Assembly (NCBI RefSeq): GCF_900178525.1
Contig: NZ_FXDJ01000003.1
Coordinates: forward strand, 1 to 51,564
From: Massilibacteroides vaginae
GTDB lineage: Bacteria > Bacteroidota > Bacteroidia > Bacteroidales > Tannerellaceae
Direction of reading: 5' to 3'
Length of the DNA: 51,564 bases
Made by a program: the position numbers and the translations under genes. Positions 37,053-45,583 of this stretch are shown here, one piece after another (the stretch's first letter is position 1; the number at the start of each line of letters is the position of its first letter). The notes under the pieces were generated by a model that saw only the letters and a program-made list of their open reading frames with translations, had not been told where the DNA came from and searched no databases.

Positions 37053-37675
37053 AGGGAAGCCTCATTATTGTCGGATTTTTTGTATTAGGAGTTTGTTTAG
37101 GTTGGGCTGATGTACTCCCTACCTCTCTTACAGAACAAAACTTTACAGTCTATGTGCTTTATCTCCTGATGCTGCAAGTAGGGATCAGCATTGGAAGCGA
37201 CAAAAAACTAAAAGAAATACTCTTCAGCATTCGTCCTCACTTACTATTGGTTCCATTTGCCACAATAACCGGAACGCTGATCGCGTCTGCCCTGATCAGC
37301 TTATTGATTAGTCGGTGGAGTGTATTTGACTGTCTGGCTGTGGGTAGTGGTTTCGCCTACTATTCACTTTCGTCTATACTCATCACAGAATTAAAAGAAG
37401 CCACCCTTGGTGTACAAGTAGCTGCCGAATTGGGAACGATTGCCCTTATGGCCAATATCTTTCGTGAAATCATGGCATTGCTCGGAGCGCCACTGTTTGT
37501 AAAATACTTCGGTCGCTTAGCCCCCATCTGCGCCGGAGGAGCCACTACAATGGACACCACCTTACCCGTCATCACCCGATACTGTGGGAAAGACCTGGTT
37601 TTCGTATCTATTTTTCACGGCATTTTAGTAGACCTTACCGTTCCGTTTTTCGTCCCTTTTTTCTGTTCATTGTAA
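37049..37675 (+). CDS. LysO-family lysine exporter, C-terminal half
   Basis: A 208-residue membrane protein with about six helices and the conserved stretch AVGSGFAYYSLSSILITEL and GGATTMDTTLPVITRYCG, both typical of the LysO core. It begins with its own signal-anchor-like helix (SLIIVGFFVLGVCLGW). Translational coupling to the small N-terminal half suggests that both assemble into one exporter in the inner membrane. Confidence 0.85.
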   Translation: MKGSLIIVGFFVLGVCLGWADVLPTSLTEQNFTVYVLYLLMLQVGISIGSDKKLKEILFSIRPHLLLVPFATITGTLIASALISLLISRWSVFDCLAVGSGFAYYSLSSILITELKEATLGVQVAAELGTIALMANIFREIMALLGAPLFVKYFGRLAPICAGGATTMDTTLPVITRYCGKDLVFVSIFHGILVDLTVPFFVPFFCSL

Positions 37676-37732
37676 GATAATTTCGCACCTGCAAACAGGT
37701 AAAAAAAGGTAAAAAAACAGACCTTTGTATAT

Positions 37733-37819
37733 CATTGAATATCAGCAACTAAGAAGACCCAAAAACATAAAGGTTATTTTTCGAAAAATAACCTTTATAT
37801 TTGAAAAAATAACCTTTAT
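37733..37819 (-). repeat. Iteron-like element C
   Basis: On the plus strand: ATAAAGGTTATT (37767), then AATAACCTTTAT at 37787 and 37808, i.e. 20 and 21 bp steps, preceded by ACCCAAAAAC and the half-palindrome TTGAATATCAGC (37735-37746). It lies in the convergent gap between lysO and the Nudix regulator. Sequence plan is the same as elements A and B. Confidence 0.78.
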
Positions 37820-37841
37820 CTTTTTTTTAATAAAGGATGCG

Positions 37842-38576
37842 TCAAAACACTAAGCCAATGTCCGGAGATTTGAACCGGTATAAAATGGAAGGATTATACG
37901 TTCTTCCCTCCACTGTTTCGTCCAGTTGTTCGATGCAATCATTGGCGAGAATTTTGCGCTGAAAGTTTCTTCTATCCAATTTTTTCTTCAAAAAGATCTC
38001 ATATATTTTTCTCAGGTCAGTCATTGTGAATTTTTCAGGTAGCAGCTCATACCCCACAGGTACGACAGGAAACACCATCCGGATGCTGTCCATCGCTTTT
38101 TCTATGATGTTCGCGTGATCGGATTGCAGAGGAGGTAATTTATTGATGTCGTACCATTTTAAGGTCTCACCGGCATCTTTTGATAGTACCACCTTATCAT
38201 ATTGTACAATCGCTACATAGCCCATACTGATAAAACGCCTTAAAAGCCATTTACCTTCATTTTCCGATTCTGCGTTTATTTCTAAATAATCTTTATTCTG
38301 AGAAGTAATCGTTCTGTTAGGGTCACTAAACAGATAGAATTGTTTTAGAAAAACATCTTTTATGCCGGATCTTTCTTCTAATATTCGGTGTGCTGCCTGA
38401 TTGGCGTCTTCATGATTGAACATAAAACCGCCTAAAAGTGAGTAATAATCATCTAAAGCAAATTTCCTTAGTAGTACTTTTATTTTCCCCTTGTGAAAAC
38501 TCAACAATACACAATCTACAGAAAAGCCGGGGTGAATATTATCTTCTGTATAATATTTTAAATCATCAGATTTCAT
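37842..38576 (-). CDS. Nudix-domain transcriptional regulator (NrtR/AraR type)
   Basis: A 244-residue regulator: a Nudix fold (about 15-150) and a C-terminal winged helix (about 170-244; MTDLRKIYEIFLKKKLDRRNFQRKI). The Nudix box reads G-G-F-M-F-N-H-E...HRILEERSG; two of the metal-binding glutamates of REUXEE are replaced (Ile and Arg), so it is a sensor not a hydrolase. Relatives bind ADP-ribose (NrtR) or sugars (AraR of Bacteroides). It is transcribed away from the GH3 locus at 38770, which it probably controls. Its own predicted promoter is at 38614-38645. Confidence 0.88.
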   Translation of the reverse strand: MKSDDLKYYTEDNIHPGFSVDCVLLSFHKGKIKVLLRKFALDDYYSLLGGFMFNHEDANQAAHRILEERSGIKDVFLKQFYLFSDPNRTITSQNKDYLEINAESENEGKWLLRRFISMGYVAIVQYDKVVLSKDAGETLKWYDINKLPPLQSDHANIIEKAMDSIRMVFPVVPVGYELLPEKFTMTDLRKIYEIFLKKKLDRRNFQRKILANDCIEQLDETVEGRTYNPSILYRFKSPDIGLVF

Positions 38577-38613
38577 TTTACCAGAGTCCTATGAATTAGT
38601 ATAATTTCCATGG

Positions 38614-38645
38614 CAAATATAGTAAAGTTAAATTGGATGTTCCAA
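38614..38645 (-). promoter_or_regulatory. Promoter of the Nudix regulator
   Basis: On the minus strand TTG (38645-38643), 21 bp, then TATATTTG (38621-38614), 38 bp before the regulator ATG. Confidence 0.6.
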
Positions 38646-38662
38646 GAAGTGCCTATAAATGA

Positions 38663-38703
38663 TACAATTGTGTTTTAAAACATAACTGCGTACAATTGAC
38701 GCA
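38663..38703. promoter_or_regulatory. Palindromic sites between divergent promoters
   Basis: Perfect palindrome TGTTTTAAAACA (38671-38682), TACAATTG at 38663 and again at 38691, and the arms TGCGT...ACGCA (38687-38703) around CAATTG. These lie between the two divergent promoters and are candidate binding sites for the Nudix regulator or another factor. Confidence 0.45.
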
Positions 38704-38761
38704 TTTAAATTTGGCGGCGAAAATAACTTAGATACCTTTGTGTCGTAATGACGCATTAAAT
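38698..38761 (+). promoter_or_regulatory. Promoter of the GH3 locus framed by two GACGCATT sites
   Basis: TTTG (38710-38713), 19 bp, TACCTTTG (38733-38740) is a full Bacteroidales promoter. GACGCATTTAAAT (38698-38710) touches the -33 box and GACGCATTAAAT (38750-38761) lies just after the expected start point. Two copies at these positions are what a repressor operator pair would look like. Confidence 0.65.
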
Positions 38762-38769
38762 AAAAAGCT

Positions 38770-41082
38770 ATGAAGGTATATTTATCTATTCTTTTAATTG
38801 GATTCCTGGGGATACAATGTAGTGCTCCTCAACGGGAAACTGCAGATTTTGTATTGGTAGAAAGTGGGCAAGGCAGAATGCTAGGCTACTCTCCATCCTC
38901 GGGAGTGACTATTATTGAGCAAGATGGCCTCAGGTTTAAAGACTTGAATAAAAACGGTAAGTTAGACAAGTATGAAGACTGGCGGCTAAACTCAGACGAA
39001 AGGGCTAAAGATTTGGCTTCACAGATGAGTGTAGAACAAATTGCCGGATTAATGCTTTATAGTGCGCACCAAATGTTGCCGGCTCCGTCTTTTGGTTTTG
39101 GAGCTGGTACATATAATGGTAAAGCCTATTCGGAAAGTGGTGCTAACGCCTGGGATTTGAGTGATCAACAAAAGAAGTTTTTAAAGGAAGACAATCTGAG
39201 ACATATTTTATTGATGGGCTTGGAAAACACGGAAACGGCGGCACGCTGGAATAACCAAATGCAAGCGTATGTAGAAAGTTTGGGATTGGGTATTCCCGGC
39301 AATTCAAGCTCAGACCCCCGTCATTCCGTAACTACAAAAGCGGAGTTCAATGCCGATGGCGGAACTATTTCCGAATGGCCACGCGAAATTGGACTGGCAG
39401 CCACTTTTGACCCTCAGATAGTACAACAATTCGGAGAGGTGGCAGCAACCGAATACAGAGCGTTGGGCATTACAACAGCACTATCGCCGCAAGTAGATCT
39501 GGCTACCGAGCCACGTTGGTTTCGCTTAGGAATGACCTTTGGAGAAGACACAAAATTGGTGACTGATATGGGCAGGGCCTATGTTGATGGCTTTCAAACG
39601 TCAGAAGGAGACAGTGAAATTGAAAAGGGATGGGGCTATCAAAGTGTAAACGCGATGGTAAAACATTGGCCAAGCGGAGGCCCTGAAGAAGGAGGGCGTG
39701 ACGGACATTGGGCAAACGGAAAATTTGCCGTATATCCGGGAAAGAATTTTGAAGAACACTTGAAACCATTCACGGAAGGCGCCTTTAAATTGGCCGGTAA
39801 AACCGGAGAAGCTTCTGCCGTAATGCCTTATTATACTATTTCTTACAATCAGGCGATGGATGGAACCAATTATGGAAATGGTTTCAGCAAATATATTATT
39901 ACTGATTTGCTGAGAAACAAATATGGATATGATGGTGTGGTTTGTACCGATTGGCTGATAACAGCAGATGAAGGTAAAACTCCGGCGGATTTTGCAGGGA
40001 AACCATGGGGTGTGGAAGAATTGACCGTTGCCGAACGACATTATATATGTATCAAAGCAGGGATGGATCAATTTGGTGGAAACAACGATAAAGAGCCGGT
40101 TTTAGAAGCCTACAAAATGGGGGTAACGGAATTTGGTGAGGAGTATATGCGCAATCGTTTCGAGCAATCGGCTGTGCGCTTATTGAAAAACATTTTCCGT
40201 TTAGGTTTATTTGAAAATCCATACCTTGATGTAGAAGCGAGTGTTGCTACTGTGGGGAATGACGAGTTTATGAAAGCAGGATACGAAGCGCAACTTAAAT
40301 CTACTATTCTCTTAAAAAACAAGAATAATATATTGCCTATTGCACAGAAGAAAAAAGTATATATTCCTAAAAGATATACAGCTTCTACAATAAATTGGTG
40401 GGGACAATGGACTGAACCTACGTTGGATTATCCGGTAAATTTGGATGTTGTGAATCAATATTATGAAGTAACACAAAACCCGACTGAAGCAGACTTTGCT
40501 CTTGTGTTTGTGCAAAATCCGAAAAGTGAATTTAATGGCTATTCCACAACAGATCGTTTAGCCGGAGAGAATGGTTATATTCCCATCTCGCTCCAATATT
40601 CACCTTATACGGCTACGAATGCACGTAAACAAAGCATGGCTGCAGGTGATCCGGTGATAGACCCAACGATTAACAACCGATCATATAATGGTAAAACGTC
40701 TCGCACTGCAAATGCCAACGATTTGGAAGTAATGCTGCGCACGCGTGAAATGATGCAGGAGAAACCTGTCATAACCATTATTGACCTTTCAAACCCTATG
40801 GTATTCAGCGAATTTGAGAATCAGATGGATGGAATCATCCTTCAATTTGGAAGTTCCGATAAATCCTTAATGGAGATAATATCGGGCAACTATGAACCAA
40901 ATGGATTGCTACCAATTCAAATGCCGGCTGATATGTTAACTGTGGAAGCACAATATGAAGACGTAGGTCGTGATATGCAATGCCACAAAGACACTGAGGG
41001 AAATACTTACGACTTTGGTTTTGGTCTCAATTGGAAAGGCATTATTAAAGATGCCAGAACAGAAAAATATAATCTTAAATAA
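38770..41082 (+). CDS. Glycoside hydrolase family 3-like lipoprotein
   Basis: A 770-residue exported enzyme of the GH3 (beta-glucosidase-type) fold. Lipobox GIQC (Cys17). An EF-hand-like loop DLNKNGKLDKYEDW lies near residue 60, as in many secreted Bacteroidetes GH3 proteins. The TIM barrel holds VKHWPSGGPEEGGRDGHW and GVVCTDW, with probable nucleophile Asp394. The C-terminal alpha/beta sandwich starts near 505 (KSTILLKNKNNILPI). Sugar and linkage specificity cannot be told from the sequence. First gene of the Nudix-regulated operon, 32 bp before the receptor gene. Confidence 0.88.
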   Translation: MKVYLSILLIGFLGIQCSAPQRETADFVLVESGQGRMLGYSPSSGVTIIEQDGLRFKDLNKNGKLDKYEDWRLNSDERAKDLASQMSVEQIAGLMLYSAHQMLPAPSFGFGAGTYNGKAYSESGANAWDLSDQQKKFLKEDNLRHILLMGLENTETAARWNNQMQAYVESLGLGIPGNSSSDPRHSVTTKAEFNADGGTISEWPREIGLAATFDPQIVQQFGEVAATEYRALGITTALSPQVDLATEPRWFRLGMTFGEDTKLVTDMGRAYVDGFQTSEGDSEIEKGWGYQSVNAMVKHWPSGGPEEGGRDGHWANGKFAVYPGKNFEEHLKPFTEGAFKLAGKTGEASAVMPYYTISYNQAMDGTNYGNGFSKYIITDLLRNKYGYDGVVCTDWLITADEGKTPADFAGKPWGVEELTVAERHYICIKAGMDQFGGNNDKEPVLEAYKMGVTEFGEEYMRNRFEQSAVRLLKNIFRLGLFENPYLDVEASVATVGNDEFMKAGYEAQLKSTILLKNKNNILPIAQKKKVYIPKRYTASTINWWGQWTEPTLDYPVNLDVVNQYYEVTQNPTEADFALVFVQNPKSEFNGYSTTDRLAGENGYIPISLQYSPYTATNARKQSMAAGDPVIDPTINNRSYNGKTSRTANANDLEVMLRTREMMQEKPVITIIDLSNPMVFSEFENQMDGIILQFGSSDKSLMEIISGNYEPNGLLPIQMPADMLTVEAQYEDVGRDMQCHKDTEGNTYDFGFGLNWKGIIKDARTEKYNLK

Positions 41083-41114
41083 TACAATTAACGATTTTAA
41101 ATTTTAGGTAAAGT

Positions 41115-43424
41115 ATGAAAAAAGCAACAATATCTTTAGTTGCAACAAGCCTGCTCGCTTTCTTCGGCACATCAAACCTGATGGCGCAAAAGAACACAGA
41201 GACAGCAAAGAGTGACACCGCAAAAGTTGCTCAAAAGGCAGGAGGAACTGCCAATGTGATGCTAAACGCATCGGCTGATAATGGTCCCCGGGCTGTAAAT
41301 ATTGGTTTACCTGCCAGTGTGGGCGGAACGGTTGTGTTGGAAAATGGACTGCCGGTGGTTTATGACTTTATGGGGCAGATGCCTACTGCTGTGTGGAGAC
41401 AAGATAACGGCGTGTCTAAATTTCAGGTGCTGAATGTATCCGAAACGGCTTTGCTTGCCAGCGACATTGGCGTGTCGGTAAGCACATGGACCAATAGAGG
41501 TACAGAAACTGTGAAAGGCGCGGCCGGTTTCACCACCAACTCTTTTGGGTTATTAAGAGGTGATGTTAATATAAGCGGTCCGTTGAAGAACGGATGGTAC
41601 TATTCGGCTACTGCCTTTTTAAATATGGACCCGGGAACTTTCCGTTCGAATATTTCTACGTTTTTAGATAAAACGCAAATCTACAAGGGCTTTCTGAATA
41701 AGAAGTATGAAACCGGACAAATCGGTATTCAGTACAAATTTGCAAACAGTGAATCCATCAACGCCAAACAAAGTCCGTATATCTATCATAAAGACGGTAG
41801 CGTGTCAAGACTTCCGGGCTTCCGTATCGGACGTGATTCGTACCTTGAACAATCAGGGATGATTAACGCAATCGATCCTTTGACAGGTGAAGCCGTGGCT
41901 TGGGATGCCATGAAAGATGGAGGAAGCACATCACACGTAGTCGATATTTTGGGTGATCAGCAAATAGGTAATGGCATGATATTGGATTATACATTCCGCT
42001 ATCAGTATTCTAATTCAGGACTATACAATCCATACTTAACGGCAATCACTTCCAGCGTAGATCCGAATGCGGCGGAGGCAGACTTGAAGGCAGGAAATAA
42101 AAGATACTATTATGCCGACAGCCCCAACGCTCCATACGAAGGATATGTACAAAACGGCATGATGATCTTCTCGCCGAAATCAAAGAAAAACACCGTGATG
42201 GCACGTGTGGAATTAAGTAAGAAAACAGAGAATCATCATTGGATGGTAGGCTTGCACAATTGGTATTACAATGTAGATAAAGCAACTTCGGCTACCTATT
42301 CTTATCAGTTTGATGTAGCGCCCAATCCGCGTTCTTTGGTGTACGATGAATGGACCATGGATGCCGATGGTAACGGACAGTGGGTACGTAAAACCGACAA
42401 AAGTGGTAATAGCAAACACAATGGTGCTATGCAGTATTATAACGGATTTGAAAACAAAATGGCAGCAGTAGCTACCGAAAAGTGGAAAATCAACGACAGG
42501 TTTACGGTAGACGCCGGTACTCGTTTGGAGTGGCAACGCATTGATGGCGACTGGTATTCGGCAGAGGACAGAAAAGCCGGTGGAACAAACTGGGTTTCGG
42601 GCAAAACATCCGATGTAAAGAAGGATTGGTTCAACTTTAGCGTAACAGCAAATGCAACATGGAAAGCATTCCAGAATTTCGGATTCCTTGCCGACGCTTA
42701 TTATTTGCAACAAGCCGGAAAATTAAGCATGTACGCAGGTGCTGACGACCCTCAAATAGACAAATGTGAGATACCTGGATTTGCAGCCGGAGTTTATTTC
42801 AATCACCCGATGCTTAGTCTTGTTTCTAAAGTAACCTCTATCAAACGCACAAACTTCAAGAACAACTCAACGTTCAACGATCCGGTAACCGGAGCGGTAG
42901 ATAAGAAAACAATCAGCTACGATGTAAGTACAATCGGTTGGACTTCCGACGTGTTGTTCCGCCCATTCAAAGGCTTCGACTTACACATGTTGCTTACCCT
43001 CCAAAACCCTAAATACAAGAACTATGAGTTTACAACCAGCTGGGGACAAGAGGTTAACAACAACGACAATGTGGCACGTAGCGTATCAAAAACATTGATT
43101 GAAATCGACCCAAGCTATACGTTCGGAAAATTCAGAATCTGGGGAAGCGCGCGCTACTTTAGCAAAGAATACGCGAACTATCCCAACACACTGATCTTTA
43201 AAGAAAGATGGGAAACCTTTGCCGGCTTGAACTACAAGTACGACAAAAATGTAGACTTCGGAATCAGCGTTGTCAATCTGTTGAACCAAAGCGGTGCTCA
43301 GGGTTCTATTTCGGGAACAAACACCACGAATGCCGAACAAGCAACAGCACTATACGACAAACCTTTAGTAGGAACCTATATCCGTCCGTTTACAATCGAA
43401 TTTAAAACTAAAATCAGATTCTAA
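41115..43424 (+). CDS. TonB-dependent receptor-like outer-membrane protein
   Basis: A 769-residue outer-membrane protein: signal peptide to about residue 24 (NLMAQ), a divergent plug-like part (ASVGGTVVLENGLPVVYDFM, about 70-90), then a long barrel with alternating aromatic strands and a last strand RPFTIEFKTKIRF ending in Phe. There is no N-terminal carboxypeptidase-like domain and no SusD partner next to it, so it is not a SusCD system. It probably brings in the product or substrate of the neighbouring exported enzymes. Confidence 0.75.
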   Translation: MKKATISLVATSLLAFFGTSNLMAQKNTETAKSDTAKVAQKAGGTANVMLNASADNGPRAVNIGLPASVGGTVVLENGLPVVYDFMGQMPTAVWRQDNGVSKFQVLNVSETALLASDIGVSVSTWTNRGTETVKGAAGFTTNSFGLLRGDVNISGPLKNGWYYSATAFLNMDPGTFRSNISTFLDKTQIYKGFLNKKYETGQIGIQYKFANSESINAKQSPYIYHKDGSVSRLPGFRIGRDSYLEQSGMINAIDPLTGEAVAWDAMKDGGSTSHVVDILGDQQIGNGMILDYTFRYQYSNSGLYNPYLTAITSSVDPNAAEADLKAGNKRYYYADSPNAPYEGYVQNGMMIFSPKSKKNTVMARVELSKKTENHHWMVGLHNWYYNVDKATSATYSYQFDVAPNPRSLVYDEWTMDADGNGQWVRKTDKSGNSKHNGAMQYYNGFENKMAAVATEKWKINDRFTVDAGTRLEWQRIDGDWYSAEDRKAGGTNWVSGKTSDVKKDWFNFSVTANATWKAFQNFGFLADAYYLQQAGKLSMYAGADDPQIDKCEIPGFAAGVYFNHPMLSLVSKVTSIKRTNFKNNSTFNDPVTGAVDKKTISYDVSTIGWTSDVLFRPFKGFDLHMLLTLQNPKYKNYEFTTSWGQEVNNNDNVARSVSKTLIEIDPSYTFGKFRIWGSARYFSKEYANYPNTLIFKERWETFAGLNYKYDKNVDFGISVVNLLNQSGAQGSISGTNTTNAEQATALYDKPLVGTYIRPFTIEFKTKIRF

Positions 43425-43443
43425 GTAATCTAAACTAAGCATT

Positions 43444-44367
43444 ATGAAAAACAAATTGACAATAATATTGCTATTTGTTGCCTTGATGTGTTCAGCAAGT
43501 GTTTTTTCACAAGAAAAGACGTTGAAAGTATTGAGTTACAATGTGTATTGGGGAATGAAACAAGACACTACGGCCAATAAGTCTAAATTTGCAGAGTGGA
43601 TTAAGGCACAAGATGCTGACATCGTAGCGTTGCAAGAGATGAACGGATTCACGACTGTAGATCCGGACTTTATACCTGCTGAAACTGCAAACAAAAACAA
43701 TTTGGCTAAGCTGGCTCGCAGCTATGGACATCCGTATTGTTATATCGTAAGAGAGCCCGCGCCTGATGGTGCAATTAGTTTCCCTGTAGCTCTTACTTCC
43801 AAATATCCTATTGTTAACGTTCGTAGGGTGTTAGAGAATACCGTTCATGGATTTTTGGAAGCTGAAATTGAAGGTTTGCATTTTATTATTACACATTTCC
43901 ATCCATTCTCGTCTGAAAGAAGGGGAACTGAAGTAGATCAAATTTTAGCAACTATCGCATCTCGCTCTTCAGATCAAAAATGGTTATTTATGGGCGACCT
44001 GAATTCGGTTTCTCCTTTGGATAAAGAGGAATATGACAACAACCTTTTGCGCGATTTCATTAGGGAGGATAGAAAAAAGAGACCTCAAAATATGAACCTG
44101 AGCAAAGATGATGAGTTAGACTATTCGGTTCAACAAAAAATCCTGAATTTTGGATTTATTGATGCTCTCAAAACGTTTCATCCACACTTTATAGCCACTG
44201 CTCCTACTAAAATGTTTTACGATCAATCAAATCATCCACTGAGGTATGACTATTTGTATGTAAGCAAAAACATGGAGGAGCAATTAGTGAAGTGTGAAGT
44301 GATCAAAGATGATTTTACAGCTGTTTATTCAGACCATTATCCTGTTATAATAACAATCAAAAAATAA
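43444..44367 (+). CDS. Exported endonuclease/exonuclease/phosphatase-family protein
   Basis: A 307-residue secreted EEP-fold enzyme. Signal peptide to FSQ (residue 23). Metal and catalytic motifs are intact: VLSYNVYWG, DIVALQEMNG (Glu), IITHFHPFSSER, LFMGDLNSVSP (Asp-Leu-Asn) and YSDHYPVI (Asp-His at the end). Members cut phosphodiesters in DNA, inositol phosphates or sphingolipids. Presence between a glycosidase and a phosphatase suggests a small phosphodiester rather than DNA. 19 bp behind the receptor gene. Confidence 0.85.
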   Translation: MKNKLTIILLFVALMCSASVFSQEKTLKVLSYNVYWGMKQDTTANKSKFAEWIKAQDADIVALQEMNGFTTVDPDFIPAETANKNNLAKLARSYGHPYCYIVREPAPDGAISFPVALTSKYPIVNVRRVLENTVHGFLEAEIEGLHFIITHFHPFSSERRGTEVDQILATIASRSSDQKWLFMGDLNSVSPLDKEEYDNNLLRDFIREDRKKRPQNMNLSKDDELDYSVQQKILNFGFIDALKTFHPHFIATAPTKMFYDQSNHPLRYDYLYVSKNMEEQLVKCEVIKDDFTAVYSDHYPVIITIKK

Positions 44368-44372
44368 TAATC

Positions 44373-45161
44373 ATGAAAACTTACATTTTATTAATCGGCT
44401 TTATGCTGTCAGCTTTTGTTCCTACTTCTTTTGCGCAAAAACAAGACGCGAAAGACAATACGGTAACACTTTATATTACGCGCCATGGTAAGACAATTTT
44501 GAATACGATGGACCGTGTTCAAGGTTGGGCAGATACGCCTCTGACACCTGCTGGAATTGAGGTTGCGGAATATTTGGGCAAGGGATTGAAAGGCGATGGT
44601 ATTATATTTAAAGCAGCCTATTCCAGCGACCTTGGTCGTGCTCGCCAAACAGCACGTATCGTATTAGACAGTAAAGGACAAAATGATATGGCGATAACCG
44701 AAGTACCTCAAATGCGCGAAACTTGTTTCGGTAGTTATGAAGGGGAGTTTAATCCTAGAATGTGGAATGATGCTGCACTTCGCCTTGGTTATAAATCGTA
44801 TACGGAATTGATGGCAGACCTGGAGAAAGATCCTACATTAATGAAGAAAATGGTGGATGCTTTTGCCGCATTAGAAACTCTTGGCATTGGCGAACCTTAT
44901 GATGTAGTGAAAGCCAGAGGACAAAAAGCCATTCGTGATATTGCGGAGAAACAAGCCCAAAATGGTGGAGGAAATGTATTGATGGTAGGTCATGGTATGT
45001 CTATCGGTATCTTCCTTTCAGACTTAGATAGTTCTGGTAAAAAACCAACAGCAGGACACATGGGAAATGCTGCCGTATGTAAAGTAACCTACAAAGACGG
45101 AAAGTTCACATTAGAATCCTTCGGCGATATGAGTTATGTAGAAAAAGGCAAAGCGAAATAA
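44373..45161 (+). CDS. Exported histidine phosphatase (phosphoglycerate-mutase fold)
   Basis: A 262-residue enzyme with a Sec signal (MKTYILLIGFMLSAFVPTSFA) and the catalytic RHG at 37-39 (LYITRHGKT), DRVQGWADTPLTPAG, YSSDLGRARQTA, a Glu at GSYEGEF and the second His in LMVGHGMSIG. Such periplasmic members remove phosphate from small molecules. It is 5 bp after the EEP gene and clearly co-transcribed with it. Confidence 0.9.
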   Translation: MKTYILLIGFMLSAFVPTSFAQKQDAKDNTVTLYITRHGKTILNTMDRVQGWADTPLTPAGIEVAEYLGKGLKGDGIIFKAAYSSDLGRARQTARIVLDSKGQNDMAITEVPQMRETCFGSYEGEFNPRMWNDAALRLGYKSYTELMADLEKDPTLMKKMVDAFAALETLGIGEPYDVVKARGQKAIRDIAEKQAQNGGGNVLMVGHGMSIGIFLSDLDSSGKKPTAGHMGNAAVCKVTYKDGKFTLESFGDMSYVEKGKAK

Positions 45162-45261
45162 TCTTCTATTTGATTAACAATGTGAATCAGCAGTTGATTT
45201 CTCTCTCAGATTAATTTAGTCACAACACTTACGATCAACAAATCAAGCACAAAAGTTGATC

Positions 45262-45360
45262 AACCCCCTTTGTAGAACACAGACAAGCCATAGCTTTCAA
45301 TTACATTTGGTGATTGAAATTTAGCAACAAGTTTAGTGTGTTTTATAAAGGGGGTTTTTG
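45262..45360 (+). terminator. Long two-level hairpin after the histidine phosphatase gene
   Basis: Outer arms 45262-45280 (AACCCCCTTTGTAGAACAC) and 45338-45356 (GTGTTTTATAAAGGGGGTT) pair over 19 bp, with only two G-U wobbles on the plus strand. Inner arms TTTCAATTAC (45295-45304) and GTGATTGAAA (45310-45319) form a second stem around ATTTG. GGGGGTTTTTG ends it, as in an intrinsic terminator. The wobbles favour a plus-strand RNA structure. Confidence 0.65.
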
Positions 45361-45388
45361 TATACGTATATAATCTATCTTTGAGAAA

Positions 45389-45514
45389 ATGTCTAAAAAA
45401 AAGCAAGCTCTTTTCTTGCCGGAAATAAAACGTGTGGAGAGTTTCTATGGAGAGAAATCTGAAATAACCTTAAAGGAAGATACTATAAAACACAAAAAAA
45501 TAATTGAAGTGTAA
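45389..45514 (+). CDS. Possible 41-residue peptide
   Basis: An open frame starting MSKKKQALFLPEIKRVESFY and ending KKIIEV, charged and without a membrane helix. TATCTTTG (45376-45383) sits so close that its start point would fall on the ATG, so this may instead be the untranslated leader of the 45584 gene. I do not recognise it; weak support. Otherwise the 45162-45583 gap holds only the hairpin. Confidence 0.25.
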   Translation: MSKKKQALFLPEIKRVESFYGEKSEITLKEDTIKHKKIIEV

Positions 45515-45583
45515 ATAATAAGTATATTCACCTATTCTATCCGAATGGTTTTGCAGACTTATCACTCAAATAAAATATGCATT

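Noticed and set aside
36771-37675. Frameshifted lysO
   Set aside because: Two complete frames with an ATGA overlap and own start helix look like the normal two-gene form of Bacteroidetes.
41115-43424. SusC-type receptor of a polysaccharide locus
   Set aside because: No carboxypeptidase-like N-terminal domain and no SusD gene beside it.
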